DNA of 64,000 bases from Fallopia convolvulus (taxonomy: Eukaryota; Streptophyta; Magnoliopsida; Caryophyllales; Polygonaceae): contig OZ024734.1 in NCBI GenBank assembly GCA_964016875.1, positions 55,631,496-55,695,495 of the forward strand. The letters run 5' to 3'. The notes beneath the pieces were generated by a model that saw only the letters and a program-made list of their open reading frames with translations, was not told the origin of the DNA and searched no databases. This document shows, one piece after another, positions 1 through 12,800 of the stretch. A program made the translations under genes and the position numbers. Each line of letters begins with the position of its first letter. Position 1 is the first letter of the stretch.

Positions 1-796
1 TTAGGTTAAGATTCTATAATATTTTTATTTCCTTATAAGTCAAATAAAAAATAATCATTTATTAAATTAAGATTTTAGAATATTGTTGTTTTCATAAGTA
101 AAACAATATTTAATTAAGTATTAAATGAGTATTGTAGAATATTTTACATAGTTAAAAATAAAAATATTAAATATAGTATTTTTAAAATAAATAATTTATT
201 GGAATTGAACTATCTATCCTAATACATTATAAAGCAGAACCCAAGTCTGTTGTAAAATTTGCGCCAAGTGGCATTTTTGAATAAATTAATGTGAAATTAT
301 ATTTTAATAAAATTTGTAATAGTATTTTTGCTATATATATACTAAATAGATAACATGTTTATATAATTTTTTATGTATATTATTTTCTATCTATGGATTA
401 TGTATTATTACTACAATAGAAAATATAATTTTTATATACATAAATTCCTATGAGATGATATTTTCTATATTAATTTAATATTTTTATCCAGTTTTTTATA
501 AGATAATAACCTGATCTATATGTTGATATTTTTTATGCATATCTTTTTTTATCTTGTAACAAGATTTGAGATCCAAATATATAATTTTTTTATCTATATG
601 TTGATAATAACTTCATCTAATATTTTTTATAATAATTTTATTCATAATATTTTTTTTAGCTTTTAACAAAAATCGAGCTTTAAGTATATAATTTTTTTAT
701 CTATATGTTGATAAAAAATAGGGCACAATTTTAATATTATAATATTGTATAATCTTTAGTGAAATTATCTCGTGAGTACCACGGGGATTTAACTAG
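1..796 (+). mobile_element. Helitron, 3'-terminal part (non-autonomous)
   Basis: Very AT-rich sequence that ends in a Helitron-like 3' terminus. A short imperfect hairpin (CGTG, loop, CACG at about 771-784) is followed by CTAG at 793-796, and the next base is T, as expected for insertion between A and T. The body contains a direct repeat of about 27 bp (about 579-606 and 686-713, core tatctatatgttgata). The 5' end is outside the window and no Rep/helicase coding is visible. The hairpin is degenerate, so this is a moderate call. Confidence 0.5.
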
Positions 797-1280
797 TTGT
801 AGTTGAACTCATAAAATTCCAGCGCATTTTTCTTCCTCTTTTAGTTTTTTTTTTCCCTTTTTTGGTCTAGCGGCCGCCGACCTGTCTTTAAACACACGCC
901 CAAGTTCATTCAACTGATAACCAGCCCTAGGAAGGAACCAAAAGCAGAGAGAGAAGAATCAGGACGGAACGACGGATTCGGGAGAAAGAAATCGAAAATT
1001 CTTCACCACCGGCATATCTTCTCTGCCTCGTCAAAGTCTACAAATTCGTCTCCAGAATTGATCGGTTTGAACTTGCCGCTCTCAATTGAATTTTTGTTTC
1101 CTAATCTCTTTATGTGAACCGTGGTTCTTATTTCTCGATTGAGAAAGATCTAAAATTTCACTTGTTTGTTGCCTGGTTGAGAATTAGCGGCCAATTGCCT
1201 CCACCACTGATTGTTGTGCCCTCTCCTTTCCCAGATTCGGTTCGTTGGAAGTGTAATATTTGGCTTTCGAACAAGATAAA
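797..1280 (+). promoter_or_regulatory. ABCE2 upstream region and 5' leader
   Basis: The region between the Helitron end and the ABCE2 start codon. Base composition changes from AT-rich to mixed at about 860, where GC-rich sequence (cggccgccgacc) begins. The segment at about 944-1095 (core aacgacgg, then ccggcatatcttctctgcct, aagtctacaaattcg and attgatcggtt) is also found, diverged and in several copies, on the minus strand at about 45240-45760. I see no clear TATA box. The transcription start cannot be fixed from sequence alone. Confidence 0.5.
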
Positions 1281-4200
1281 ATGTCAGACCGTCTTACTCG
1301 TATTGCAATAGTGAGCTCTGATCGTTGTAAGCCGAAAAAATGTAGGCAAGAATGCAAGAAGAGTTGTCCTGTTGTCAAGACAGGTAGTTATCGATCCACC
1401 GCTACCATGCTAAAATATTTTCTTCCATTTACTAGATTTTTTTGGTATTTAACTTTTAGCTTTCCATAATGCATGGCTCAATAGAGTTTCTCTGATTGTT
1501 CTGTAATGATACTTGGTGCTTGGAATTTTAAGAATTCTGACAATCTGCAAGACGAAGATTGAGCCAATGCGCAAAGTTAGTGCCTTAGGTCAAGGGATCC
1601 CGCATGTGTTCCTAGAGCATGTGTCTTGTTATTGTTCCAACTTGTTGAAAAGCTTTCCTAACTTGCGTGATCATACTTGTGATGCTATTCCATTTATGTT
1701 AGAAGTTTTTCTTTATCTTTGAGGAAACATGTGTTTAAAAGTTACAAAGATGAACTGTTTTGAAAATGAGATTCTGCAGTTGCTCTATGAGCTTGGTCAC
1801 AGAAATAGTTAGTAGCGTTAAACAGCTATCATTAAAGGTATATCTAAGGGGCTAAGTTAGCTGAATAAGTTTCATTTAATCTGAACAAAGGACAAATAAG
1901 GTTAACTTTCTTTTTTTATTTTCTATATTCTTTGATGAATTGGTTGTTTGTGGGATGTTATCATGTGGTTCACTACCTGCTTTGAGGAGGCATACGAGGT
2001 GTAGATATCTGATGAGTGATGGATGCATATCCTAGCATATTATTTGATGGATTTAGTTTTTGAAAGGTTGCATCAATGCTTGAAATGTACATTATGTTCT
2101 ACCTTCATATTATAATTTAAAATTTTCAGGGAAGCTCTGCATTGAGGTTACTACTGCCTCAAAAATTGCATTCATCTCAGAGGAGCTGTGTATCGGTTGT
2201 GGTATATGTGTAAAGGTAAGCTTGCTCTCTTTTTGTATATCTTGTGTGTTTTAAATTGTTGCATGTAAAATCCTTTTTTATTCGTCATGAGAAAAGAAAG
2301 AATTTCAGCTTGGCCTAGGAAAGCATTTGCATCCTGATGATGGAACAAGGCTGATTGTATCCACTACTTGTTGCAGAAATGTCCCTTTGAAGCAATTCAA
2401 ATCATTAATCTGCCAAAAGATCTAGACAAGGATACAACACATCGTTATGGTGCTAATACTTTCAAATTGCACAGGTTGGTGACTGTTATGGTTCTGGGGA
2501 TACAGACTACTTCAAATTGTCAATTGTTTCATTTTTAACCTTTTCAAAAAAAAATTTAAATCCAGGCTACCAGTACCGAGACCAGGCCAAGTTCTTGGTT
2601 TGGTTGGAACAAATGGAATCGGGAAGTCAACTGCTCTCAAGGTCTTGGCAGGGAAACTTAAACCTAATCTGGGTCGATTCAGTGTAAGATAATAAATCAT
2701 TCAATAACGTAAGATATCGGCTCAATGTGCGCTGCTTTTAATTGCAACAATGTCTTTTGCAGAATCCTCCTGACTGGCAAGAAATTTTGACATACTTTCG
2801 TGGTTCTGAGCTGCAAAACTATTTCACTAGGATATTGGAGGACAATTTGAAGGTACACATAATAATTATCTTAATTTGTGTTGAATTAACTTGTACAAAA
2901 TTCAATGTATTTGTTCCGAGGAAATATTCTCAGTGTGAAAATATTTAGATCTAATAAAAAACTCATGAAAATGGTGCGTTTATTTCACATGGCTGTGGGC
3001 AGCTCAAGAATAAGTAATATTTTGATCTCATTAGCTTTCAATAGCTTGAACTTTCTTTAGGGTAGGCCTTTGCATAATCTTTGATATATTGCTATAATAT
3101 TTTCGTATCCAATAGCTCATTGTTTTATTCTATCAATACTTTATGGTTGAATGTCAGGCAATCATCAAGCCCCAGTATGTAGATCATATTCCTAAGGCGG
3201 TTCAAGGAAATGTTGGTCAAGTTCTTGATCAGAAAGATGAGAGGGATATGAAGGCTCAACTTTGTAATGATCTTGAGCTGAATAAGGTTATTGATCGCAA
3301 TGTAGGAGATTTATCTGGTGGTGAACTCCAGAGATTTGCTATCGCTGTTGTGGCCATACAGAATGCTGAGATCTATATGTTTGATGAACCTTCCAGTTAT
3401 TTAGATGTAAAACAGAGGCTTAAAGCTGCACAAGTTATCAGATCCTTACTTAGACCTAACAGGTATTAATCTGTTCTGTTCTCTTATATATGATGCTTTA
3501 ATGCCTCTTTTTCTGGATCACCATATCTAAAACTGGCTTTATCCCTTTTTCAACCCGTGTCTTTTCAGCTACGTGATTGTTGTGGAACATGACCTTAGTG
3601 TCTTGGATTACTTGTCGGACTTTATTTGTTGCTTATATGGAAAACCTGGTGCCTATGGTGTCGTGACCCTTCCCTTTTCGGTGAGAGAAGGAATAAATAT
3701 ATTCTTGTCCGGATTTGTTCCTACAGAAAACTTGAGGTTCAGGGATGAATCCCTTACATTTAAGGTATTACTTAATGGATACATGCAACACAGGCTTTGG
3801 TTAGGTTAGAGGAAATATTCTCCAATCAGTGTTACATTGTATTAATATCTTTGCTTTTCGTTTGTCTTTAATAACTATTTAGGTTGCTGAAACACCACAA
3901 GATAATGCTGAAGAAGTTGAGACTTATGCACGGTACAAATACCCTACAATGACAAGGACTCAAGGCGGTTTTAGACTAAAAGTTGCTGAGGGTGATTTTA
4001 CAGATTCTCAGATTATTGTCATGCTGGGAGAAAATGGGACTGGGAAGACAACATTTATTCGTTTACTGGTACTTTTCCTGTATAATTCATCATAATTATC
4101 AACTTTTGATGTTTTAAGGTGAATCACAAGTTGTCTAATAAATCCTTTTCATGGTTAAAATTCAGGCTGGCTTACAGAAACCTGATGCCGTGGAAGGTGA

Positions 4201-5724
4201 TGATGTGGAAGTGCCTGAATTTAATGTTTCTTACAAGCCCCAGAAGATTAGTCCGACATTCAAGTCTACTGTGAGACATCTCCTACATCAGAAGATACGT
4301 GATTCTTACATGCATCCACAATTTGGCTCAGATGTTATGAAGCCTCTTCAGATTGAGCAATTAATGGATCAAGAAGTTGTGAATTTATCTGGAGGGGAGT
4401 TGCAGAGAGTTGCATTGTGTCTATGCCTTGGAAAGGTAAATTCCCGTGCTCCATTACTTCCTCAATCCTATAGGTTGTTTTGTGTGGTGGTTTATTCCTT
4501 CTTTAATTTCATTCAATGGAAATATCTGTCATCTCCCAGACATACTCAGGTTGCCTGAAACCTGAATATTTTATGAATTTATCATGTTCTCTTGAAACTA
4601 GGCTAGATAGAACAGCAGATGATGATTTTCAGGCAAATGTCTTCTTTTCTCTGCTTCTTTTAGAAGTGCTTTGTTTTGCAATTTCTCCCTGGCTATCAAT
4701 TTTTTCACATGGGTTAGACTATCAGTATAATGCGGAGTAAGGGTGCGTACATCTCGACCCCCAGATCCCGTTCATACCGGGTTCCACCTGGGCAGATGTT
4801 GTTGTTGTTGTATTCTTGCTTCTACTATATGGTTCTCTCCAGTGATTAATTACTAGCTTGTGAAAGTTTCATGGAGATTACAATTTTGTTTAAAAATATG
4901 GTACAAAATGACCTCCTGGGAAATCTAGTGAGGTACTCGACAGTGTTATTCTTAGCTTGTAGCAGGACATGGATATGCGACACATGAAAAAATATGATAT
5001 TAGTGCTCTGGTCCATAAATCTTGTGGAAGGAGTTAGGCACTTGATATATATGTTCTGTTTAATGGCACTTCCTTGTGTCTAACATGTTTGACGCATACA
5101 GCCTGCAGATATCTACCTGATTGATGAGCCAAGTGCATACCTAGATTCTGAACAGCGTATAGTGGCATCAAAAGTGATAAAGAGGTTTATTCTTCATGCT
5201 AAGAAAACTGCCTTTGTGGTGGAGCATGACTTTATCATGGCAACTTATTTGGCTGACAGAGTTATAGTCTATGAGGGTATACCTTCAGTGGATTGTACTG
5301 CAAATGCACCCCAGTCACTGTTGTCTGGCATGAATCTTTTCTTGTCTGTAAGTTCCTTGCCTTTTCGCTCTTTGTTCATTGTTTTTTTTCCCTTCTTCTA
5401 TGACTTTAAGGCACAACTTGCCGGAGAAAAATCAAAGGGGAATTTTGCTTTATTAGGCAGGGAGATTATTTTAGTTGTTAATTTACCCAAAAAGACTAAT
5501 TTTGGTTTAAAATGAGAACTATGCTTGACTTGTGCCAATGTTGTGTTTATACTTTTGATTACTAACAATCTGTGTACTAATTTAGTGCTACTGGAAACTT
5601 GCAGCACCTTGATATCACATTTAGACGGGATCCTACAAATTACCGTCCAAGGATCAACAAGCTTGAGTCAACAAAGGACAGGGAACAGAAACATGCTGGA
5701 ACCTACTACTATCTGGATGACTGA
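1281..5724 (+). CDS. ABCE2: ABC transporter E family / RNase L inhibitor-type ribosome recycling ATPase
   Basis: Soluble twin-ATPase that splits ribosomal subunits after termination and takes part in initiation; it is not a transporter. Exons: 1281-1383, 2130-2215, 2377-2474, 2566-2683, 2763-2852, 3158-3462, 3569-3764, 3883-4068, 4166-4435, 5102-5347, 5605-5724; 1818 nt, 605 aa, the usual length of plant RLI2. The N-terminal Fe-S domain has Cys16, 21, 25, 29 and Cys55, 58, 61, 65, the eight cysteines of two 4Fe-4S clusters. NBD1 has Walker A GTNGIGKST (110-118) and signature LSGGELQ (217-223). NBD2 has Walker A GENGTGKTT (381-389) and signature LSGGELQ (468-474). Both Walker B motifs (MFDEP, LIDEP) and the conserved C-terminal tail ending YYYLDD are present. 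All introns are GT-AG. No break is seen, so it looks functional. The start is the first ATG in the conserved MSDRLTRIAIV context. Confidence 0.96.
4735..4812 (+). mobile_element. SINE 3' end in ABCE2 intron 9
   Basis: Contains gggtgcgtacatctcgaccc, a short stem (cccgttcataccggg), and then a TTG-repeat tail (gttgttgttgttg), the tail type of several eudicot SINE families. The same 3' module occurs on the minus strand at 51410, 53320, 55636 and 59142, where it ends in ATG/TTG-rich tails. The 5' part could not be delimited. Confidence 0.6.
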
Positions 5725-7228
5725 TGCAATTATCAACAGGTTTGTTTATTTAACTAAATTTGTTCTTCTGTCACTGCAGCTGCATGACCCTAACTCTAGC
5801 TTCTAATCAACAAAGAAAATTAATACTACAATCATGGTGGTACAGAACGGTTCTAAAAACTATACACAGTAAAGATGCCACAAAGCTGAGCTTTGTGCCA
5901 ATTTTGGCTTTAGATGATCTTATATGGAATTTTTGGGGTGCTGTTTACTAAACGTCTTTAAATCTTTGGTTGTTGAATAATTCACCTGTCTCTTGGTTTA
6001 TACTGAATAGCTTCTTGCTGTGAAAGCTGTCTTAATAGGCATTTAATTTCAAAAAGAGATCTTCGTAACCAATGCAACTACTCAGTCTACTTGTCATTTG
6101 TCAATAATTCATTGAAGCAAAAAAAAAACGTGAAAACTGAAAATATTATGCTGGCTATTCTTGGATAGTCCTTCATAGTATAACAATAGGTTAAGTGCTT
6201 ATTACCTATGTCCTAAGAGCATATGATAAGCATGTTGTGTATGAAAATTCCCTAAAAGGAAATGCATAAACCCTATAAACAAATTTCAAAAATTGCTAAA
6301 TAACTATAACCTAACAAATTCTTTCAGAGGTTACAAAAATCAGTACTACTGTATATACTTGAGCAGTGGAAGAGATTAGGTTGTGGGTAAAGCTGTAAAT
6401 TTTTTTGTTCTCAGATGGAAAGTCTTAACTGGGATTGAAAATTTAGGCTGCATTTATGTTTTCTTGGGATTGAATTCTTTATTCTACTTTTGTGATATGG
6501 TATGGCCTTGTTTAAAAGGATTATGAATTGGCAGTGCAGGGAAACAACAAGTATATGATATGAGAAGCTCCATTTTTTGGAGTTGATATGACGAATATTG
6601 GAGGGCCAGAGAATCATAGTTCTCTGATGATCTTCGGGTGATTGATGTTCTATAAGTTGGTTAAATTTTGATATGTTCTGCTGATTAAGCTTCCTTTCAC
6701 CCCTGGTGATCCTTGATGAACACGAGTTTGGTTTTTTGTTCATGCTCTGAGGTTTGAATTGCTTCTATCATATGCTGCATTGCTTAGCAGGCACTTGGAA
6801 AATGGTTGAAATGGGATACTCCATTACAATACAAGTTATTTCATGTATTTTGTTTAGCCTTAAGAATTAGCAAGACTTGTAAGCCAATTTAACTGATGTG
6901 TTGAAACTTATGCAAACAATTGGATTTATTATACCAGAAAGGAACCTGACTGCTTACAACTTTTTTGTAAAAAAATAGCTCACGATAAAAAAAAATTATT
7001 TTGGAATCTATCTTCTTATTCCGAAGGGCCAACACGCAGTTCTAATTGTAGAATGACTTGTTAAATCTTATGAGAATTGATTACTAATGCTTCTGTTGTT
7101 TTCTGTAACAAAATTATGATGAAACTGTAGCAGGAAAAAAAAATTCGGATTTGAGTTATTTTTTTTCCTTTCTCCAAATGCTTCAATATTTACAAGTCAA
7201 AAGCAGGTTCTACAAGGTCAAGATTAAA
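5725..7228. other. ABCE2 3' flank, no gene recognised
   Basis: AT-rich sequence with short spurious reading frames only. The first few hundred bases are presumably the ABCE2 3' UTR; a possible splice donor at 5740 (caacag/gtttgt) suggests a UTR intron, but this is not supported further. No repeat family was recognised. Confidence 0.5.
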
Positions 7229-7428
7229 GCTGCCAATGCGTCGAGTTAAGGGTGGATGGTGGAAGTTTATGGGTGAATGGAGTACTTTCATCATCCGATT
7301 CGAGTTAAGGGTGGATGGTGGAAGTTGGGTCCGATTCGAGTTAAGGGTGGATGGTGGAAGTTTATGGGTGAATGGTGGATGGTGGAAGTTTATGGGTGAA
7401 TGGAGTACTTTCATCATCCGATTCGTAA
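7229..7428. repeat. Minisatellite-like nested tandem repeat
   Basis: The unit gagttaagggtggatggtgg, extended by aagtttatgggtgaatgg, occurs about four times with internal deletions. Two full-length versions carry the extra block gagtactttcatcatccgat. The two reading frames that run through it on opposite strands are by-products of the repetition. Confidence 0.8.
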
Positions 7429-7924
7429 TTAAAAATTCCCCATTTGACTCATCCATCACTCGTGAAATGTTCCACCCATTATCCAAATCACCCGTCATAC
7501 TAGGATTTACAACGCGTAAAGCGGGTGTTTTGGTTGAAACGGATGGAGGGTGGGTGATGGGTCGGATTTTTGTGACACATAAGTGAGTTATATTTGTTTC
7601 CCTGATGTTTACATTTTCGTAGTTGAAAATCAAACGAGTCTTAAATGTTTCAACATAATGATCAAAAGTATTTCTAAATCGTCGTACACGTCTAAAATAA
7701 ATGTGAAAAAAAATTAAAAGAACTGGATTTCAACTAAAATAATTTTGGATTTAAGATTTTTTAAAGGGTTTAAGTTAATAAAATGCCAAAGTAAAGAACG
7801 ATTGGATTTGATTAAAAAAACGGGTTTGCGTGATGAATCAACTTTCCAGTGAAAGAAACACTTTTTTTTTTTGATTTGGTTCACTTTTTTTTGATTTGTA
7901 AGATTTAGGGTAGTACAAGTACTA

Positions 7925-8046
7925 GGTTAGAGCACTCTTAAACGGGTGTCTATGAAAGAAGGGCAAACCGCCGTCCTGGATGCTCGAACCTGAGACCTCT
8001 TGCACGTTGGCAAGAGGCTCAACCGTTGAGCCATGAGCACTTATAT
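7925..8046 (-). mobile_element. tRNA-derived SINE
   Basis: On the minus strand the sequence at about 8042-7982 has an A-box-like block (tggctcaacggttgag) and, about 30 bases on, a B-box-like block (ggttcgagcatcc). This is the layout of an internal RNA polymerase III promoter. The following sequence (ccaggacggcggtttgcccttc) is not tRNA-like and the acceptor stem does not pair, so it is a SINE head rather than a tRNA gene. No target-site duplication was found. It differs from the TTG-tailed family elsewhere in the window. Confidence 0.6.
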
Positions 8047-8969
8047 CACCATCGACCTTTTTTAATGCCCAATATAATTACTTTTTGCAAATGAGGTGAC
8101 TCAACCTTTTCTCTTTGTAGACTAGGTCAAGATTAAGGCTCAACCTTATCTCTTTGTAGATGAGGTGACTCAAACTCATCTCGCATATGACGTGACTACT
8201 CACGACTTTATTTAACTTGTTCAATATTCAAAATTTAAACACATAGTAGAAAACATACATAACATAACATGCATTTGATTAACAATTAACCATTAATTAC
8301 TTATACATCACACAACAACAACCAAGAAAGGGTAAATGGAAGGTCATAATTTGAATGCACATAATGAAACAAAAAAAAATCAAGTAATACATGGAATAGA
8401 ATTAAATAACTTCCAATCAATGGAAAAACATCAAAGATAACGTGTTAGCTCTGCCATCACCATCAGATCCCTAAGCTTGCTCATCTTCCTTATTACTTCT
8501 CACATCTCAAACTTTTCGGCTTTGCATGTGCAGTATTTGCATACGCAAATTCCGCTTCAACATCGGACCTGGTTCTCTTTAAGCTTGCATTTCAAGTTGT
8601 GCTTGAAATAAAATTGTGAAGACCATCTAAAATTTTGGAGATTTTCTATAATCATTCCATGATAATAGTCAAGAGATTGTCTAAGGGCTAAATTTTCCAA
8701 GTATCGGTAGAAATGATCCATGAGGTATATTAGTTTGGATCCATGAGAGAGATATTGGTTAGGAAGAAAAAGTACTAAGAGTTTGGCGTGTTCGACAATT
8801 GAAAAATATCCCAAAAGTAATGTATTTATAGCCAAATTAAATCTTTTTTCCCATTTTTATTCTAAACCTTAATAAGATAAATATAAATGACTGGTCATTT
8901 CTCTATATTGCAAACCAAAAATTGAAGATGACCCATCATTTCTTTTAATTATCACGAACAAAATCGAAA

Positions 8970-9652
8970 ATGACTTATCATTTCTTTTTTTTTGATCAAA
9001 CAACAATACATAATATTATTACTTAAAAAGTAGGAGTTTGACAATTATGGCCTACAATATCAGAAGAAATAAAATCAGCTAAACTACTAGCCAACACATT
9101 ATGAAAAGTAAGGGGTGAACTAAGGCTAAAATCCCATTGTGCAAGAGCATCCGCTACATGATTGGCATCTTGCATGACAAATTGATCCGGATCTCCCAAG
9201 GGCTTTCATTGATAACCTTCCAACAAAGCATCAAAAGATATAAATCTAGGTGAGTATTTCGAGAATGGAGTTAGCAAGCGGAAAGAGAGTCAGATTCAAG
9301 AATAAGCTTACTTATGCCCAAGCTAGCCGCCTTTCTTAGCCCATGGAGGATTGACCAAAGTTCTACTGTTAATGCCAAACAAGACCCACATGAGAACGTA
9401 AACGCCAAATTGAAATCACCGGACTCAGAAAGAAATAGACCACCACCGGCCGCTAAACCCGAGTTACCCTTCAAGGCTCCATCCACGTTGAGTTTTACAA
9501 AGAGAGAAGTTATGGACTTAATTTTTACCAACTGCCTATCTTTTACCTAAAATTTGGCACCACCAAAAATTTCAGCATTCCTTTTAGGTTAACAAAAAAT
9601 TTAGGAGCACCGAAAATTTTAGCAGATGGATTGTTGTATGACTTATCATTTC
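8970..9652 (-). mobile_element. 5'-truncated LINE (L1 type) with RNase H domain
   Basis: A perfect 15-bp target-site duplication (atgacttatcatttc) flanks the element at 8970-8984 and 9638-9652. The element starts with a poly(T) run just after the left copy, which is the poly(A) tail of a minus-strand insertion. Minus-strand reading at 9531-9271 gives a plant-LINE-type RNase H segment: KLNVDGA with the first Asp, an ELW Glu, and LESDS with a later Asp. The C-terminal motif ANHVADALA follows in a shifted frame near 9150. Reverse transcriptase and ORF1 are missing and the reading frame is broken, so it is a dead fragment. Confidence 0.85.
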
Positions 9653-9853
9653 AATCCATTATCACAAACCAAAATATACATTTTATCTATTCTTTCACTC
9701 AAAAATTATTAAAATGGAGCATCTAAGCATTTTTTTGATAGAAATCACATTCTAAACTTTGCACTTCGCACGCCTAGGGTTGTGCTCTGCTACAAAACTC
9801 AAATAAAAGCTCCAAACAAAAAGGGCGGGACAGAGTGTGAGCTCAGTGCAAAA

Positions 9854-12800
9854 ATGTCGACAGGCTTTCGCCGGCTGAATATACTCGGAGAGTTCAAACC
9901 GCTCGGCTTAATCGCCGAATCTCTAGAAGGCAAGCCCGTCGACGATGTTCCTCACGAGTATCACTACTCACTCTATGCGCCAGAAGTCGCCGCCGAGAGG
10001 GTCTCTTCCGCCGTCGGCAGTGGCTCCGATTCTCTCGCTTCTTCTTCTCCGGGCGACGGTTGCGATCATGAGCTTTTCATCAGAGGAAATCGGTACTTCA
10101 ATTCTCAATCCTTCAATAGTTTTTTTCATGTTGCAACTATGTCGTGTTGGAAAAATAGAGTGAAAGAGTTTTTGAGTTAGGGTTTGCTACTGGAGTTAAT
10201 GGATTGCTTCTTTTATGATTACGAACCAAAACTGATGGATTTGAGCTGGTAATTAGTTAGATTGGATTGTATGGAGATGCTTGCAGGACTTCAATAATTT
10301 ATGGATTTAGGTTGAATACATAATTATTCTGCTAATTTGATGGAACTAAATTCTGGTACCATTTTGCATTTGCTGATGGAGTTGATGATATTTCCGCACG
10401 AGCCCAATGACTGTCTAGCTTAAATTGGTGAAATATAGCTGTGTTTGTATCAATCCATAATATGTATAATGAGTAGTGTAGTACTATAGTGATCAATTTA
10501 TAAGAAAGGCACTGACTAGATCTGTAGTTCTACGAGGAAGCCTTTTTTTAAAACACAAAGTTAACTCTTGTTTGTGTTCTTTTTTTGCTTCTTTATCTTT
10601 ATTTATTTTCAGTCACACCGGCTTTGCACTTTTCTTCATTTGCTTTCTTGAATATTATTATTCCCTTGAGACTGACTATGCAATTATATTTGTACCTTGA
10701 GATGGAGACCCTTATTGTTTCCCACTTTGATTGGCTGATATATGTGGGGCTTAGATATTAAAAGCAACATGCACTTACCTGAAAAGAGTTTCACTATAGT
10801 GGTTTGTTCTATTATTTTCAGGTTAATATGGACAACTGGCTTGCGTGTATACAAGAGATTCACTTTAAACTCTCCGATAACCATGGTAACTTTGCCTTGA
10901 GGTTGCTCTTTAGATACACAATTGAGATTCTAATAGGGTTCCTTGAGTACACATTGCAGATATATATTTTTTACTCGTGGGGCTCCTTTGGGATTTTTAT
11001 TTCTGGATAGATAGTTTGATACTTGCTAAAGATCTCAATAAAAAGCTCTTAGTTGGTAGAATTTTAGGTTTCTCTAGTAGCAGTGCTCAACATTTTGGAT
11101 TGCATTTTCTAGGTGGTGAAATTGCTAAAATGAAGTGGATGTCTTGATATATTACTCTTTGAGTCACAATTTCATAGAAAACAAACTTCATAAAATTCAT
11201 AATAGAAATGCTCCGTACTGATATTTGACAGCCGAAGAACGGATTATTAGATCCCATCCTTTCTAACATAGGAACAACACTCACCTATATATTGTGACAT
11301 CTTTCATTCTCAATGCTTATGATGTTAGGATAAACACTTCATTCTCTAAACATACTAACAGAGAAGTGATCTTAATTGCTTAACAGAGAGGAGATTGCTA
11401 ATATTTTTTTTGTTTTTTACGAGCCAATCATATTACACCAATAAAATAAAAGTGTGAGCTGGGAATATTGGGTATGTCTAAGCTAGATTTTATAAATGCT
11501 TAATTTATCTTTTGATTATCTTGCTAGCTAGATTTCCATATGAAATATTGATGTTTAATATTCTTTATTTTACACTAGAGCGTTAATTGGACCGGAAGGA
11601 GGTGTTGTTTTGCCTTTTTCAAGATCATGTTCTTTTTAATCACTTTATATAGATGCTTTAAGTCTTTTAATGTACTCCTGTTTCCCAGATTATATTTGGT
11701 TTGCTTACATGAAAAAGTGGTATAGATCCATAATTCCTGCCATCTTTCTTTCCATATTTCTCTATCTGAAGTGTTGATGTTTGCAACTCGTATTGAAGTT
11801 GCAAAATATTATGATGCTGGTGTGCCTTTTCACTCCTGTTTATATTGGATAAATGATTTCTACTTTGATGATGCAATGGTCAGGCTTGCTGGTGTCGTTT
11901 TGTTGGTGTGTGCCAACCACTACTTTGTGCGCTAGAAGTTGACACCTTGACAATTTTCAACACATCAGGTGAATTAACCTACATCAAGTTTTGTTATTTC
12001 TTAAGCCCTATAATATGTTCTTTTTGTGATAAAAAAAAACTATATCATGCTTATATGTCTTTGAATTTATGGTATTACATGAACACGATCCTTTGAAGCT
12101 TGGTTGAGTTGCTGTTAATCCCCCCAACTCCATACTAATTCAGCTAGATTGCTAGCGGGGTGGTAATTGTATTTTTTCTAAAATAGGCGGTGGAAATCAG
12201 TAGTTTATGCTCAAAGTGATTGCTGTGATTCGTGAAGTCACACTACCCTGCCATTAGGTAGAATTACAAAAAATTGCTCGTCTAATGTGCTGAAATGGGC
12301 AATTCTGTCTTCGAACTAAGATTTGGAACTGCTCTTTGGTGACTCTAATGTCAATTGCATTACAGCAGTTTTAATGGCAGTGGAAAATATGCTGGGTTTT
12401 TGAAGTGGAGTGATGGTGTACTTCTGCATGATAAAATGAAAACCAAATTCAGATTGTGTTATTGCCTTATTTTGCAGGTGAGCTAACATCAATTCTACTT
12501 CCTGGTCTGGTTACATCGATATGGTCTCTTCCTTTTGGTTTGCTCCTACATCAAGCTGCAGCCTCATCTAGCCCAGTAAATGCACACGTGCCTCGTGTGA
12601 AAAGAGATCTCAGGCAGAGTCCTGTATCTAGCTTCAGTTCTCGCTTCTCTGATAATATTACAAAGGGGATTTTGGCTTCATCATGCTCACATCTGATTTT
12701 GAATAACCCTCTAGAAGACCCACAAGTATGCCTCATGAGTTCCCTTCTCTCAAAAGTTTCCCTGGTGCTTCTGTTGCACGCTTCACTCACTATTATGTTT

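Noticed and set aside
6411..6743. A 110-codon minus-strand reading frame downstream of ABCE2
   Set aside because: No homology recognised and it lies in AT-rich flank; probably fortuitous.
7980..8045. A tRNA gene on the minus strand
   Set aside because: A-box and B-box-like blocks are present, but the acceptor stem does not pair, and the sequence continues as a SINE body.
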